Positions 1 through 7,647 of a stretch of DNA of 8,171 nt are shown here, one piece after another. Position 1 is the stretch's first letter. Every line of letters starts with the position of its first letter. The DNA is from Planctomycetota bacterium (GTDB lineage: Bacteria > Planctomycetota > UBA1135 > UBA2386). A model generated the notes under the pieces. The model made no database searches and was not told where the DNA came from. It worked only from the letters and a program-made list of their open reading frames with translations. The translations under genes and the position numbers were made by a program. Location: NCBI GenBank assembly GCA_020425885.1, contig JAGQRA010000339.1, forward strand, positions 1 through 8,171, in the 5' to 3' direction.

Positions 1-23
1 CACGACGATCGGCGGGTAGTCCG

Positions 24-2789
24 CTACTTCGCCCCGGCGTCGGCGCCGGGGCCGCGCCGCCACTGCTCGCGCCGGTCGCGCCAGCCGGCGGCGTCCGCGC
101 CGCGGCCGGTGGCGACGCAGAGCTCGACGAGCTCGTCGAACACCTCGCCGAGCAGTTCGCCACCGGCAGCACCGACGGCGTCGGCCGTCAGCTCGACGTG
201 GGCCCGGCGCAGGGCCGTCTCCGCCTCCGTCTCGCGGCCCAGCGCGCGCAGGTTGCGGGCCTGGTCGAGGCGCAGCCGGGCCAGCGGCGCGATCGCCTTG
301 CCGGACCAGCCCGCGACGGTGTCGGCATAGACATGGGCGGCGTCCTCGCGGCGTCCCTCGGCGACCAGCAGCGAGGCCTCGACGACGCGTCCGGCGGGCA
401 GGTAGCCGTCGAGGTTCTCGGGTTCGGCTCGGCACTGGTCCAGTGCCGGTTCGAGCTCGTGCCTCGCCGCGGCGAGGTGTCCTTGCATGCGCAGGGCATC
501 GGCCAGGAAGATGTGGGCGATGACGAGGTTCGGGTGGTCCGGGGCCAGGTCGACGCCGCAGCGCAGGATCTCGCGCGCCATCGGCTCGGCCGCCTGCGGC
601 CGTGCGAGCGTGAGCTGCATCTTGGCGATGCCGACCATCGCGTTGAGGGTGTTGAAGTGGCGCTCGCCGCAGGTCCGGCGGGACGCGTCGAGCACCCGCT
701 GCATCTCCGCCAGTCCCGCCTCGACGCGCCCCATCTTCGACAGCAGGTTGGCGTAGTTGTGGCGCGAGATCAGCGTCGACGGATCGTCGTCGCCGAGACG
801 GGCGCTGCACAGCTCGAGCTCGCGGCGCACCAACGGCTCGGCTTCGGCGAAGCGGCCCAGGTTGTAGTAGGCGATGCCGAGGTTGCTCATCGTGATCTGG
901 GTCTCCTCGTCCTGCTCGCCGAGCAGCCGCAGTCGGCGCTCGAGCACGTCGCGCAGGATCGCGAGCGCCTCCTCGTCCCGGCCGAGGTTCGTCAGCAGGA
1001 GGCCGAGGTTGTTGCCGGCCGCGAGCGTGCCGCCGTCGTCATCGCCGAACAGCCGGCGGCTCGTCACCAGGTTCCGTCGCAGCAGCGCTTCCTCGGCGGT
1101 GAAGTTGCCCTGCGCCGAGTAGACCATCGACAGGCGCCGCGTCACGCCGAGCGTCTCCGGATCGTCGGCGCCGGCGTGCTGCGTGTACAGCGCGAGTGAC
1201 CGTTCCAGATGCAGCTCGGCGGCATCGAGAACGCCGAGGCTCAGGTAGGTGAAGCCGATCGTCGATCGGATGGTCGCCTCGACGAGCGGTCGGTCGGTGA
1301 AGCGCCCCTCGATCTTGGTCGCCGCGACGTCGAGTGCCTGGCGCATCGTCGCGTCCTTGCCGAGCTGATCGAGCGCGACCGCGCCCAGCAGCTCGTCGCG
1401 GAAGAACTCCAGGATCTCGGCGCGGGCCTCGGATTCGCGCGTCACCTCGTCCTTCGCCTGCGTCACCTGTTGCCGCAGCTCGAACTCGCTGATCGCGATC
1501 GCGGTCGGCGTCACGACCACCAGCAGCAGGCCCATCGACAGCGCCGCGGTCAACGTCGGGCGCCGGCGCACCCAGCGGCGCATCCGCACCAGCGAGCCGG
1601 CGCGCCGCGCCGCGATCGGAAGCAGGTGCAGCAGATTGTCGAGGTCCTCGACGAGGCTCGCGGCCGAGTCGTAGCGCCGTTCGGGCTCGGGGGCGATCGC
1701 ACAGTGGCAGACGGTCTCGGCGTCCCACGACACCGACGGGTTCTGCTGCCTTGCCGGTGGCGGTGCCGCGGCGAGGATGCGCCGCCTGATCTCGTCATCG
1801 CTGCCGGCGCCTTCCTGGAACGGATTACGCAGCGTCAGCAGCTCGTAGAACAGCAGGCCGAGCCCGTAGACGTCGGTGTGCTGGCCGACGCGCCGACGCT
1901 CGCCGCGGATCTGTTCGGGCGCCATGTAGGGCAGCGACCCGAGCACGGCGCCGCTGCGTGTCAGCTGGCCGCTCGACTCCGTGCGGGCCAGGCCGAAGTC
2001 TAGCAGCACCGCGCGCAGCGACCAGGTGATCATCACGTTCGACGGTTTGAGGTCGCGGTGCAGCACACCCTGGCGGTGGGCGTAGGCGACGGCATCGGCC
2101 AGCTCGCGCAGCCACTGGCTGCACAGTTCGACCCAGCCGCGAGGGTGCGGCCCGACACCGGCGACCTGTTCGCCGCCGCCGAGCGCCGCCAGCGCCGCGC
2201 GGGCGTCGGCCTCGGTGAGTCGGCCGGGAGGACGGTCGGCGACGCGGGCGAGCAGCCGGTCGAGGCTGGCGCCCTCGATGCACTCCATCGTGAAGTACGG
2301 CAGCTCGTCGTCGACGCTGGCGGAGTAGACGCGCACGATGCCGGGATGCTGCAGGCCGGCGATCGCGGCCACCTCGCGGCGGAAGCGCTCGTGCGCCTGC
2401 GGGAACAGCAGGTGCTCGGGCCGGACCAGCTTCAGCGCGACGTGGCGGCCGAGCGAGGGTTGCTCGGCGAGGTAGACGACGCCCATGCCGCCGGCGCCGA
2501 GCCGGCGCCGCAGCAGGAACTCACCGATGCGCTCGGGGATCGCGCCGCCTGCTGCCGGCCGGCCATCGAGCATGCCATGGTCGAGGAGCACGTCCAGCTT
2601 GCGGCGCACGGTGGGCGCGAGGTCCGGATGTTCGCGCAGCAACGCCTCGACGGCATCAGGGCCCTCGCCGTCGAACCGGGCCAGCGCCTCGGCGATCAGG
2701 GCGGGAACGAGTGCGTCGCGATCGGCGGCCGGGTCCACGTCGACGATCGTACGGTGCCGGGACCAAAAGCCACCCCCGATCACCCTCAC
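24..2789 (-). CDS. Membrane-anchored Ser/Thr protein kinase with C-terminal TPR domain
   Basis: Hanks-type (PknB-like) kinase of 921 residues. A short helical N-terminal region (about 22-75) precedes the catalytic domain (about 88-390). Visible kinase motifs are the glycine loop GAGGMGVVY at 98-106, VALK with lysine 120, a probable C-helix glutamate at 139, HRDLKPSN at 244-251, DFG at 264-266 and APE at 290-292. All catalytic residues are present, so it should be active. A hydrophobic segment at 411-433 is the probable transmembrane helix, followed by a charged, possibly coiled-coil stretch (434-465) and a TPR tail to about residue 870. The topology inferred is kinase in the cytoplasm and TPRs outside. 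About 40 extra residues (182-222) lie between the hinge and the helix before HRD. The substrate is unknown. It is the third gene of a minus-strand cluster behind the DUF1501 gene. The start is uncertain: GTG at 2789 is the outermost, but GTG at 2738 would leave the adjacent inverted repeat entirely non-coding. Neither has a good Shine-Dalgarno. The stop is TAG. Confidence 0.93.
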   Translation of the reverse strand: MRVIGGGFWSRHRTIVDVDPAADRDALVPALIAEALARFDGEGPDAVEALLREHPDLAPTVRRKLDVLLDHGMLDGRPAAGGAIPERIGEFLLRRRLGAGGMGVVYLAEQPSLGRHVALKLVRPEHLLFPQAHERFRREVAAIAGLQHPGIVRVYSASVDDELPYFTMECIEGASLDRLLARVADRPPGRLTEADARAALAALGGGEQVAGVGPHPRGWVELCSQWLRELADAVAYAHRQGVLHRDLKPSNVMITWSLRAVLLDFGLARTESSGQLTRSGAVLGSLPYMAPEQIRGERRRVGQHTDVYGLGLLFYELLTLRNPFQEGAGSDDEIRRRILAAAPPPARQQNPSVSWDAETVCHCAIAPEPERRYDSAASLVEDLDNLLHLLPIAARRAGSLVRMRRWVRRRPTLTAALSMGLLLVVVTPTAIAISEFELRQQVTQAKDEVTRESEARAEILEFFRDELLGAVALDQLGKDATMRQALDVAATKIEGRFTDRPLVEATIRSTIGFTYLSLGVLDAAELHLERSLALYTQHAGADDPETLGVTRRLSMVYSAQGNFTAEEALLRRNLVTSRRLFGDDDGGTLAAGNNLGLLLTNLGRDEEALAILRDVLERRLRLLGEQDEETQITMSNLGIAYYNLGRFAEAEPLVRRELELCSARLGDDDPSTLISRHNYANLLSKMGRVEAGLAEMQRVLDASRRTCGERHFNTLNAMVGIAKMQLTLARPQAAEPMAREILRCGVDLAPDHPNLVIAHIFLADALRMQGHLAAARHELEPALDQCRAEPENLDGYLPAGRVVEASLLVAEGRREDAAHVYADTVAGWSGKAIAPLARLRLDQARNLRALGRETEAETALRRAHVELTADAVGAAGGELLGEVFDELVELCVATGRGADAAGWRDRREQWRRGPGADAGAK
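510..1277 (-). repeat. Tandem TPR-encoding region of the kinase gene (42-residue period)
   Basis: This part of the kinase gene (residues about 505-760) encodes tandem tetratricopeptide repeats of the 42-residue, kinesin-light-chain-like type. A loop landmark of acidic residues followed by T-L recurs with threonine at residues 546, 588, 630, 672 and 714, exactly 42 apart. The third copy has TQ in place of TL. Helix signatures such as [16 protein letters not shown] and [18 protein letters not shown] fall in between. A sixth, looser unit follows (HPNL at 752-755), after which the spacing breaks down. The DNA copies have diverged, so this is a protein-level repeat, not a recent duplication. TPR arrays usually bind other proteins, so this is the likely input or scaffold part of the kinase. 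Confidence 0.8.
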
Positions 2790-2834
2790 CCACGGCCCGC
2801 CGCGGCGATGTTGGTTTTGGTCCCGGCACCGTAC
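2749..2834. repeat. Perfect 20-bp inverted repeat with 46-nt loop between DUF1501 and kinase genes
   Basis: The left arm (2749-2768) reads GTACGGTGCCGGGACCAAAA and the right arm (2815-2834) is its exact reverse complement. The right arm ends at the base next to the DUF1501 stop codon (2835-2837). The loop holds a 10-bp palindrome, CGCCGCGGCG, at 2798-2807. The pairing could extend three more base pairs with one bulged base. On the transcript the element would fold into a very stable hairpin right after the DUF1501 stop. It might act as a terminator, processing site or attenuator limiting kinase expression, or it might be a dispersed REP- or MITE-like element. It lacks the short loop and trailing U-run of a standard intrinsic terminator, and I see no flanking target-site duplication. 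The symmetry is certain, but the function is unknown. Confidence 0.9.
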
Positions 2835-4283
2835 CTACACGATGCCGGCGACGACGTTCGCCGGCTCGACGCCGGTCAGCCGTTCGTCGAGCCCCTGGCG
2901 CGGGAACACGAGCCGGCGGTGGTCGATGCCGAGCAGGTGCAGCATGGTCGCGTGCAGATCGTGCACCGACACCGGATCGCTGACGACGTTGTAGCTGAAG
3001 TCGTCGGTCTCGCCGTAGGCGATGCCGCCGCGGATGCCGCCGCCGGCGAGCCAGGCCGAGAAGCAGCGCGGGTGGTGATCGCGGCCGTAGTCGTCGCGCT
3101 CGAGCTTGCCCTGGCAGTAGACCGTGCGGCCGAACTCGCCGGCGAAGACGACGATGGTGTCGTCGAGCAGGCCGCGTCGCTTGAGGTCGATGAGCAGCGC
3201 CGCCGACGGCTGGTCGACGTCGTAGCACTGGCCCGGGAGCTGCTTGGGCAGGATCGAGTGATGGTCCCAGCCGCGGTGGAACAGCTGCACGAAGCGGACG
3301 TCGCGCTCGATCATGCGCCGCGCGAGCAGGCAGTTGCGCGCGAACGAGCCGGGCTTCGCCACTTCCGGGCCGTAGAGGTCGAGCACGTGCTGCGGCTCGT
3401 CGTCGACGGCACAGAGTTCGGGCACGGCGGCCTGCATGCGGAACGCCATCTCCTGCTGTGCGATCGTGGTGGCGATGTCGGGATCGCCGAACTCGCCCTC
3501 GTGCTTGCGATTGAGCCGCGCGATGGCGTCGAGCATGCGCCGCCGCACGCCGCGATCGATGCCTTTCGGATCGGACAGGAACAGCACCGGGTCGCCGGTG
3601 CTCTGCAGCGCCGTCCCCTGATGCCGGCCCGGCAGGAAGCCGTTGCTCCACAGCCGGCCGTAGAGTCCCTGCACGTTGCGCTGGCCGCCGGTCCAGAACG
3701 CCGAGGTCAGCACGACGAAGTCGGGCAGGTCGCGGTTCATCGACCCGAGCCCGTAGCTGAGCCAGGCGCCCATGCTGGCCTTGCCCGGGATCTCCGAACC
3801 CGTGCACAGGAAGGTCTTGCCGGGATCGTGGTTGATCGCGTTGGTGTGCATCGAGCGCACGACGCAGATGTCGTCGGCGCAGGCGCCGAGGTGTGGCAGC
3901 AGTTCGCTCCACCACACGCCGCCGGCGCCACGCCGCGCGAAGCCGAACATCGACGGCGCCACGCGCTGCTCGCGGCCGCGCGTCATCGCGGTCACGCGTT
4001 GCCCCATGCTCACGCTCGGCGGCAGCGGTTCGCGGAACAGCCGATGCAGGTCAGGCTTGTGGTCGAACAGGTCGAGCTGGCTCGGCGCTCCCGCCATGAA
4101 CAGGAAGATGACCCGCTTCGCCCGTGCCGCGTGGTGCGGGCCGCGAGCCGCGTCCGTCGTCGCCAGCGCGCGCAGGGCCGTGCCGCCGAGGCCCATCGCC
4201 GCCGACGAGCCGGCGAGCGTGCCGATGAAGCGGCGCCGCGACAGCAGCCGCTCGCGATGGCGGAGGATCGGGTGCAGGTTCAC
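2835..4283 (-). CDS. DUF1501 family protein, Tat-exported
   Basis: DUF1501 protein of 482 residues, related to the alkaline phosphatase/sulfatase fold and typical of Planctomycetota. The biochemical activity is not well established. The N-terminus carries a twin-arginine signal, SRRRFIG at residues 15-21, followed by a small-residue hydrophobic stretch to about 40. This predicts export of a folded, probably metal-containing protein. Family landmarks are [16 protein letters not shown] (62-77), HRGWDHH (336-342, likely metal ligands), GEFGRT (382-387), GRDHHP (400-405) and [15 protein letters not shown] (441-455). Length is normal and the protein looks complete. I chose the GTG at 4283 because it overlaps the upstream stop as GTGA, has AGGA seven bases upstream, and puts the Tat motif at the usual position. 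An ATG at 4388 would add 35 arginine-rich residues lying over the upstream gene. The stop TAG abuts the inverted repeat. Confidence 0.95.
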   Translation of the reverse strand: MNLHPILRHRERLLSRRRFIGTLAGSSAAMGLGGTALRALATTDAARGPHHAARAKRVIFLFMAGAPSQLDLFDHKPDLHRLFREPLPPSVSMGQRVTAMTRGREQRVAPSMFGFARRGAGGVWWSELLPHLGACADDICVVRSMHTNAINHDPGKTFLCTGSEIPGKASMGAWLSYGLGSMNRDLPDFVVLTSAFWTGGQRNVQGLYGRLWSNGFLPGRHQGTALQSTGDPVLFLSDPKGIDRGVRRRMLDAIARLNRKHEGEFGDPDIATTIAQQEMAFRMQAAVPELCAVDDEPQHVLDLYGPEVAKPGSFARNCLLARRMIERDVRFVQLFHRGWDHHSILPKQLPGQCYDVDQPSAALLIDLKRRGLLDDTIVVFAGEFGRTVYCQGKLERDDYGRDHHPRCFSAWLAGGGIRGGIAYGETDDFSYNVVSDPVSVHDLHATMLHLLGIDHRRLVFPRQGLDERLTGVEPANVVAGIV

Positions 4284-6370
4284 GATCGGGTCCTGGTAAT
4301 GTCGAGGTTGTAGATGGCGCTGGTCAGCGCGATCCAGGCGGCGAATTCGGCGGGTTGCAGACCGTCGGCAACGTCGACTCCGGCGCACAGCTCCGCCGTC
4401 AGTCCCGGATCGGCGGCGTAGATGCGGCGCAGATCGCGGAGGCAGGCGAGCAGCTCGCTGCGCTCCGCGGCATCGGCGATCGTGATCGTGACGGTCTCGT
4501 AGAGCCGGTCGAGTCGTTCTGCGTCCGTGTGACTCGTCGCCATCGCCGTGACCGCGAGATGGCGCGCCGCCTTCAGGTACTCATTCTCGTTGAGTAGCAG
4601 CAGCGCCTGCAGCGGCGTGTTGGTGCGCTCGCGCCGCGCCGTGCAGAACTCGCGCGTCGGCGCGTTCAGGATCGTCATCTGCGGTGGCGGCAGCCCGCGC
4701 TTCCAGAACGTGTAGACGCTCCGGCGGTAGATCGCCGCACCTTCATCGGCGACGAAGGTGCGCGGCAGCGAGTCGGGCAGCGTCACCGCCTTCCAGATGC
4801 CGGGCGGCTGCGGCGGCTTGACGCTGCGGCCGTACAGCTCGCGCACGAGCAGGTCGCTGGTGGCGAGGATCTGATCGCGGATCACCTCGGCGTCGAGGCG
4901 GTAGCGCGCGCCGCGCGCCAGCAGCCGGTTGTCCGGATCGCGCGCGAACGCGGCGGGCGTCGCCTTCGAGGATTGCCGGTAGGTCTCGGACAGCACGATG
5001 TCGCGCAGCAGCGCCTTGATGTCCCAGCCCGATTGCACGAACCGGACGGCGAGGTGGTCGAGCAGCTGCGGGTGGCTCGGCGGGCTGCCGCGCACGCCGA
5101 GGTCCTCGCTGGTCTCGACGATGCCTTTGCCGAACAGCTGCTGCCAGAAGCGGTTGACGGCCACGCGCGCGGTCAGCGGGTGCTCGGCCGCGCAAAGCCA
5201 GCGGGCCAGATCGAGCCGCGTCGCCACCGCGCCGTCCTGCTGCAGCGGCGGCAGGAACGCCGGTGTGCCGCGTTCGACGAGCGCGCCGGGCCGCTGGTAG
5301 TCGCCGCGCAGGAACACGTGCGTCGGTCGCACTTCATCGCGTTCCTGCATCACCATCGCGGCCGGGACCGCGCGGCGGATGGCGTCGCGGCGCTCGTTCA
5401 GCTCGCGCAGCTGTTGTTCGCCGGCGTTGGTCTTCGCCGTCTCCGCGTCGATGGCGGCGATCTCGGCCTCGACCGCCGCCAGCCGCGTCCGCTGGTCCGC
5501 GTCGGGCAGTTCGAGGTAGGGCGGCTGCAGGCCGCGACGGAAGTCGAGCGTGCCGCGGCTGCCGGTCTCCGGTGCTCCGTCGAGGTTGTTGAAGAACGCC
5601 GACAACCGGTAGTAGTCGGCGTGCTCGATCGGGTCGTACTTGTGCTCGTGGCACTGCACGCAGTGCATGGTCAGGCCGAGGAATGCGGTGCCGAAGGCGG
5701 CCATGCGGTCGGCGACGTTGCGGGCGTGGCTCTCCTCGGGCAGTGCCGTGCCGACGTCGATGATCAGGTGCAGGCGGTTGAAGCCCGAGGCGATCCGCTG
5801 GTCGGTCGTCGCTTCGGGCTGCAGATCGCCGGCGATCTGGTCGGTGACGAAACGGTCGTAGGGCAGGTCGTCGTTGAAGGCGCGGATCACCCAGTCGCGG
5901 TACGGCGACAGCTCGCGGTAGTGATCGTGGTGGATGCCGTTGGTGTCGGCGAAGCGCACCAGGTCGAGCCAGTAGCGCGCCATGTGCTCGCCGTAGGCCG
6001 GCCGCGCCAGCAGATCGTCGACGAGCCGTTCGTAGGCGTCGGGCGCGTCATCGGCGAGGAACGCCGCCACCTCGTCGCGCGTCGGCGGCAGGCCGGTCAG
6101 GTCGAGACAGAGCCGCCGGATCAACACGCGGCGGTCGGCGCGCGGGCTCGGCTGCAGGCCTTCGGTCGAGAGGCGCGCGAAGACGAAGCGGTCGATCGGG
6201 TGTCGGTTCCAGGCCGCGTCGGCGACTGCCGGGATCGTCGGTTGGGTCGGGGCGCGGAAGGCCCAGTGATCACGGCCGCGATCGGGAGGGCTCTGGCTCA
6301 CGGCCGTGCCGACGAATACGGCCACGATCAGGCACAGCAGCGGCAATCGACGCGAGGGCGAGGTCGACAT
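4280..6370 (-). CDS. DUF1549/DUF1553 domain protein (PSCyt2-PSD1), secreted
   Basis: Protein of 696 residues with a Sec-type signal peptide: basic residues at 7-8, a hydrophobic core at 9-24, and cleavage probably near 25-26. HWAFRAP (35-41) is typical of the mature N-terminus. The DUF1549 domain (about 57-264) includes LTGLPPT (91-97), [13 protein letters not shown] (133-145) and a [11 protein letters not shown] segment. Its CxxCH (237-241) could hold covalent c-type haem. A charged, probably coiled-coil linker (290-335) leads to DUF1553 (about 375-640), with NRFWQQLFG (406-414), [14 protein letters not shown] (582-595) and the C-terminal NLDITR. Many relatives carry an extra N-terminal cytochrome-like PSCyt1 domain, which is absent here. 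These proteins are normally encoded next to a DUF1501 gene, as here, and probably act together outside the cytoplasm. The function is not well established. The ATG at 6370 lacks an evident Shine-Dalgarno, but the signal peptide fits this start. It is the first gene of the minus-strand cluster. Confidence 0.95.
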   Translation of the reverse strand: MSTSPSRRLPLLCLIVAVFVGTAVSQSPPDRGRDHWAFRAPTQPTIPAVADAAWNRHPIDRFVFARLSTEGLQPSPRADRRVLIRRLCLDLTGLPPTRDEVAAFLADDAPDAYERLVDDLLARPAYGEHMARYWLDLVRFADTNGIHHDHYRELSPYRDWVIRAFNDDLPYDRFVTDQIAGDLQPEATTDQRIASGFNRLHLIIDVGTALPEESHARNVADRMAAFGTAFLGLTMHCVQCHEHKYDPIEHADYYRLSAFFNNLDGAPETGSRGTLDFRRGLQPPYLELPDADQRTRLAAVEAEIAAIDAETAKTNAGEQQLRELNERRDAIRRAVPAAMVMQERDEVRPTHVFLRGDYQRPGALVERGTPAFLPPLQQDGAVATRLDLARWLCAAEHPLTARVAVNRFWQQLFGKGIVETSEDLGVRGSPPSHPQLLDHLAVRFVQSGWDIKALLRDIVLSETYRQSSKATPAAFARDPDNRLLARGARYRLDAEVIRDQILATSDLLVRELYGRSVKPPQPPGIWKAVTLPDSLPRTFVADEGAAIYRRSVYTFWKRGLPPPQMTILNAPTREFCTARRERTNTPLQALLLLNENEYLKAARHLAVTAMATSHTDAERLDRLYETVTITIADAAERSELLACLRDLRRIYAADPGLTAELCAGVDVADGLQPAEFAAWIALTSAIYNLDITRTRS
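4291..4294 (-). promoter_or_regulatory. Shine-Dalgarno deciding the DUF1501 start
   Basis: AGGA on the minus strand lies seven bases before the GTG at 4283, inside the last codons of the upstream DUF1549/DUF1553 gene. With the GTGA stop/start overlap it supports coupled translation and the downstream start choice. Confidence 0.55.
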
Positions 6371-6602
6371 GGCCCGGCAGCATATAGCGATGACGCTGGC
6401 GCCGTGGCCTCAGGTCCGACCGGGCAACCCCTGGTTCGGCATCCGGCTACCATCGCGGCGCCGAAGGACAGCGGCCGGACACTGAGCATCCGGCGTCGGT
6501 CCGGCCGGCGGGATCGACCCTGATCGGGGGTGACCGGCGATCGTGCGAACGCAGCGTCACCGATCGTCGCTGTGCGAGGACAAGACCATTCAGGAGTCCC
6601 CG
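6371..6602. other. Divergent intergenic region carrying both outward promoters
   Basis: These 232 bases separate the two transcription units and must hold promoters for both directions, unless the minus-strand cluster is read from further away. I see no convincing sigma-70 pair on either strand. On the minus strand TATATG (6381-6386) is a weak -10-like hexamer, but it sits only ten bases before the ATG at 6370. On the plus strand GCGAAC (6545-6550) and CGTC (6565-6568), 14 bases apart, loosely resemble an ECF-type GGAAC/CGTC promoter with a slightly short spacer. A 9-bp inverted repeat (6472-6480 with 6499-6507) is within what GC-rich sequence gives by chance. Confidence 0.5.
6592..6596 (+). 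promoter_or_regulatory. Shine-Dalgarno of the secreted protein gene
   Basis: AGGAG lies six bases before the ATG at 6603. It decides in favour of this start over an in-frame ATG at 6543, which would place 20 polar residues in front of the signal peptide. Confidence 0.75.
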
Positions 6603-7646
6603 ATGATCACACGCAGCTGTCTATCCCTCGCCGCGGCCATTGCCGCCGCCGCCGCGCCGTTGCTGGCGCAGAACTCATCCGTCTTCCCGGTCGAGAACAC
6701 CTCGGTCGAGGGTGGCGCCGTCGAAGCGTCCTTCCCGTTCGGCTACGGCATCTCGCGCGCTCAGGCGGTGCTCGAGAGGGCCGCGCTGACCATCCCCAAC
6801 GGCCACCAGATCAACCAGATCCGTCTGCGGCAGAAGCCCGGCTACAGCTCGGCGACGCGGCTCGTGCAGATGTCCGTCTACATGGGCGGCACCGACAAGA
6901 CCGCGGCCACCGTCGGCGCCGACTTCCTCGCCAATTACAGCAACGGCACGCCGCGCACGCTGGTCTTCGGCCCGGCGGTGTTCACGCTGCCGGCGCTGAG
7001 CGCGACGAGCGCCCCGTACAATCAGTGCACGCTGAACCTGACGACGCCGTACACCTACAACGCCAACGAGAACCTCGTGCTGGAATTCGTCGTCACCGCC
7101 AACAACAACGCCAACCAGGCCTTCGGCTATTACGTCGACGCCGGCTACTTCATCTCGCCGGTGACGAGCTTCGGCACCGGCTGCCTGACCTCGGCCAACC
7201 AGATCCCGGTGCTGTCCGGATCCGGTGGCTATCCCGGCTACCAGATCTCGTTCAACCTGTCGCAGGCGCCCGCCAACTCGACGCTCTACTTCCAGATGAA
7301 CGTCCAGCCCTCGCCCCCGATCAGCGGCGCCCCGTTCGGTGCGCCCGGCTGTTCGATGCTCGTCTACCCGTTGGCCGCCGTGCTCGCCACCGCGCCGGGC
7401 GGCTCGTTCTACCACACCATCACGCTGCCGAACACGCCGACGCTCTACGGCGTCGACGTCTACGGCCAGGCGATCATCTTCGATCTGTTCGCGAACGCCT
7501 TCGGCTTCGCCGCCAGCAACGGCGTGCAGATCGAGATCGGACGCCTGATTCCGATGGCGAAGGTCATCGCGCAGGGCAACGCCTCCGCGGCCACCGGCGG
7601 TGTCCAACGCTACAACGGCCCGATCCTCACCTTCGGACACAACTGA
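6603..7646 (+). CDS. Secreted protein of unknown function with FGTGC/GAPGC C-terminal region
   Basis: Predicted exported protein of 347 residues. A clear Sec signal peptide (residues 1-23, alanine-rich core, cleavage near LLAQ/N) follows the AGGAG-supported ATG. The mature protein is rich in Asn, Ser, Thr, Gly and aromatic residues and low in charge, as expected of a beta-rich surface or extracellular protein. The first half (about 25-185) is probably one beta-sandwich-like domain with a single cysteine (142). The second half begins at FGTGC (190-194) and includes FGAPGC (245-250) and the LPNTPTLYGVDVYGQ segment (275-289). These landmarks resemble a C-terminal region I associate with many secreted planctomycete proteins; that is recognition from memory. 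Cysteines 194 and 250 could form a disulfide. No catalytic motif is visible. The gene ends in TGA one base before the sigma-factor start, so the two are probably co-transcribed. Confidence 0.85.
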   Translation: MITRSCLSLAAAIAAAAAPLLAQNSSVFPVENTSVEGGAVEASFPFGYGISRAQAVLERAALTIPNGHQINQIRLRQKPGYSSATRLVQMSVYMGGTDKTAATVGADFLANYSNGTPRTLVFGPAVFTLPALSATSAPYNQCTLNLTTPYTYNANENLVLEFVVTANNNANQAFGYYVDAGYFISPVTSFGTGCLTSANQIPVLSGSGGYPGYQISFNLSQAPANSTLYFQMNVQPSPPISGAPFGAPGCSMLVYPLAAVLATAPGGSFYHTITLPNTPTLYGVDVYGQAIIFDLFANAFGFAASNGVQIEIGRLIPMAKVIAQGNASAATGGVQRYNGPILTFGHN

Positions 7647-7647
7647 C

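Noticed and set aside
198..2003. Long plus-strand frames (198-1199 and 1209-2003) antisense to the kinase
   Set aside because: Both are shadows of the TPR and transmembrane part of the kinase gene, with biased composition and no ribosome-binding signal or family resemblance.
2774..2785. 12-base TGATCGGGGGTG shared between the kinase start (minus strand) and 6521-6532 (plus strand)
   Set aside because: A few 12-base matches are expected by chance across all position pairs of this window, and the flanking bases do not match.
2749..2834. Inverted repeat as a standard rho-independent terminator
   Set aside because: The loop is 46 nt and no U-run follows the stem. The TTTT lies inside the loop-side end of the arm, not after it.
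2058..4313. A 751-codon plus-strand open frame antisense to the kinase and DUF1501 genes
   Set aside because: It lies opposite two clearly recognisable genes. Its translation is a low-complexity Arg/Ala/Val/Gln/Glu mixture with no domain, and such frames arise from strong GC bias at third codon positions.
6472..6507. 9-bp inverted repeat (CGGCCGGAC and complement, 18-nt loop) in the divergent region
   Set aside because: Arms of this length with short loops are expected a few times by chance in an 8-kb sequence this GC-rich, and no poly-T or operator-like context supports it.
4973..6523. A 516-codon plus-strand open frame antisense to the DUF1549/DUF1553 gene
   Set aside because: The minus-strand protein has a signal peptide and conserved motifs throughout. 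The antisense translation has no recognisable motif and an unnatural composition.
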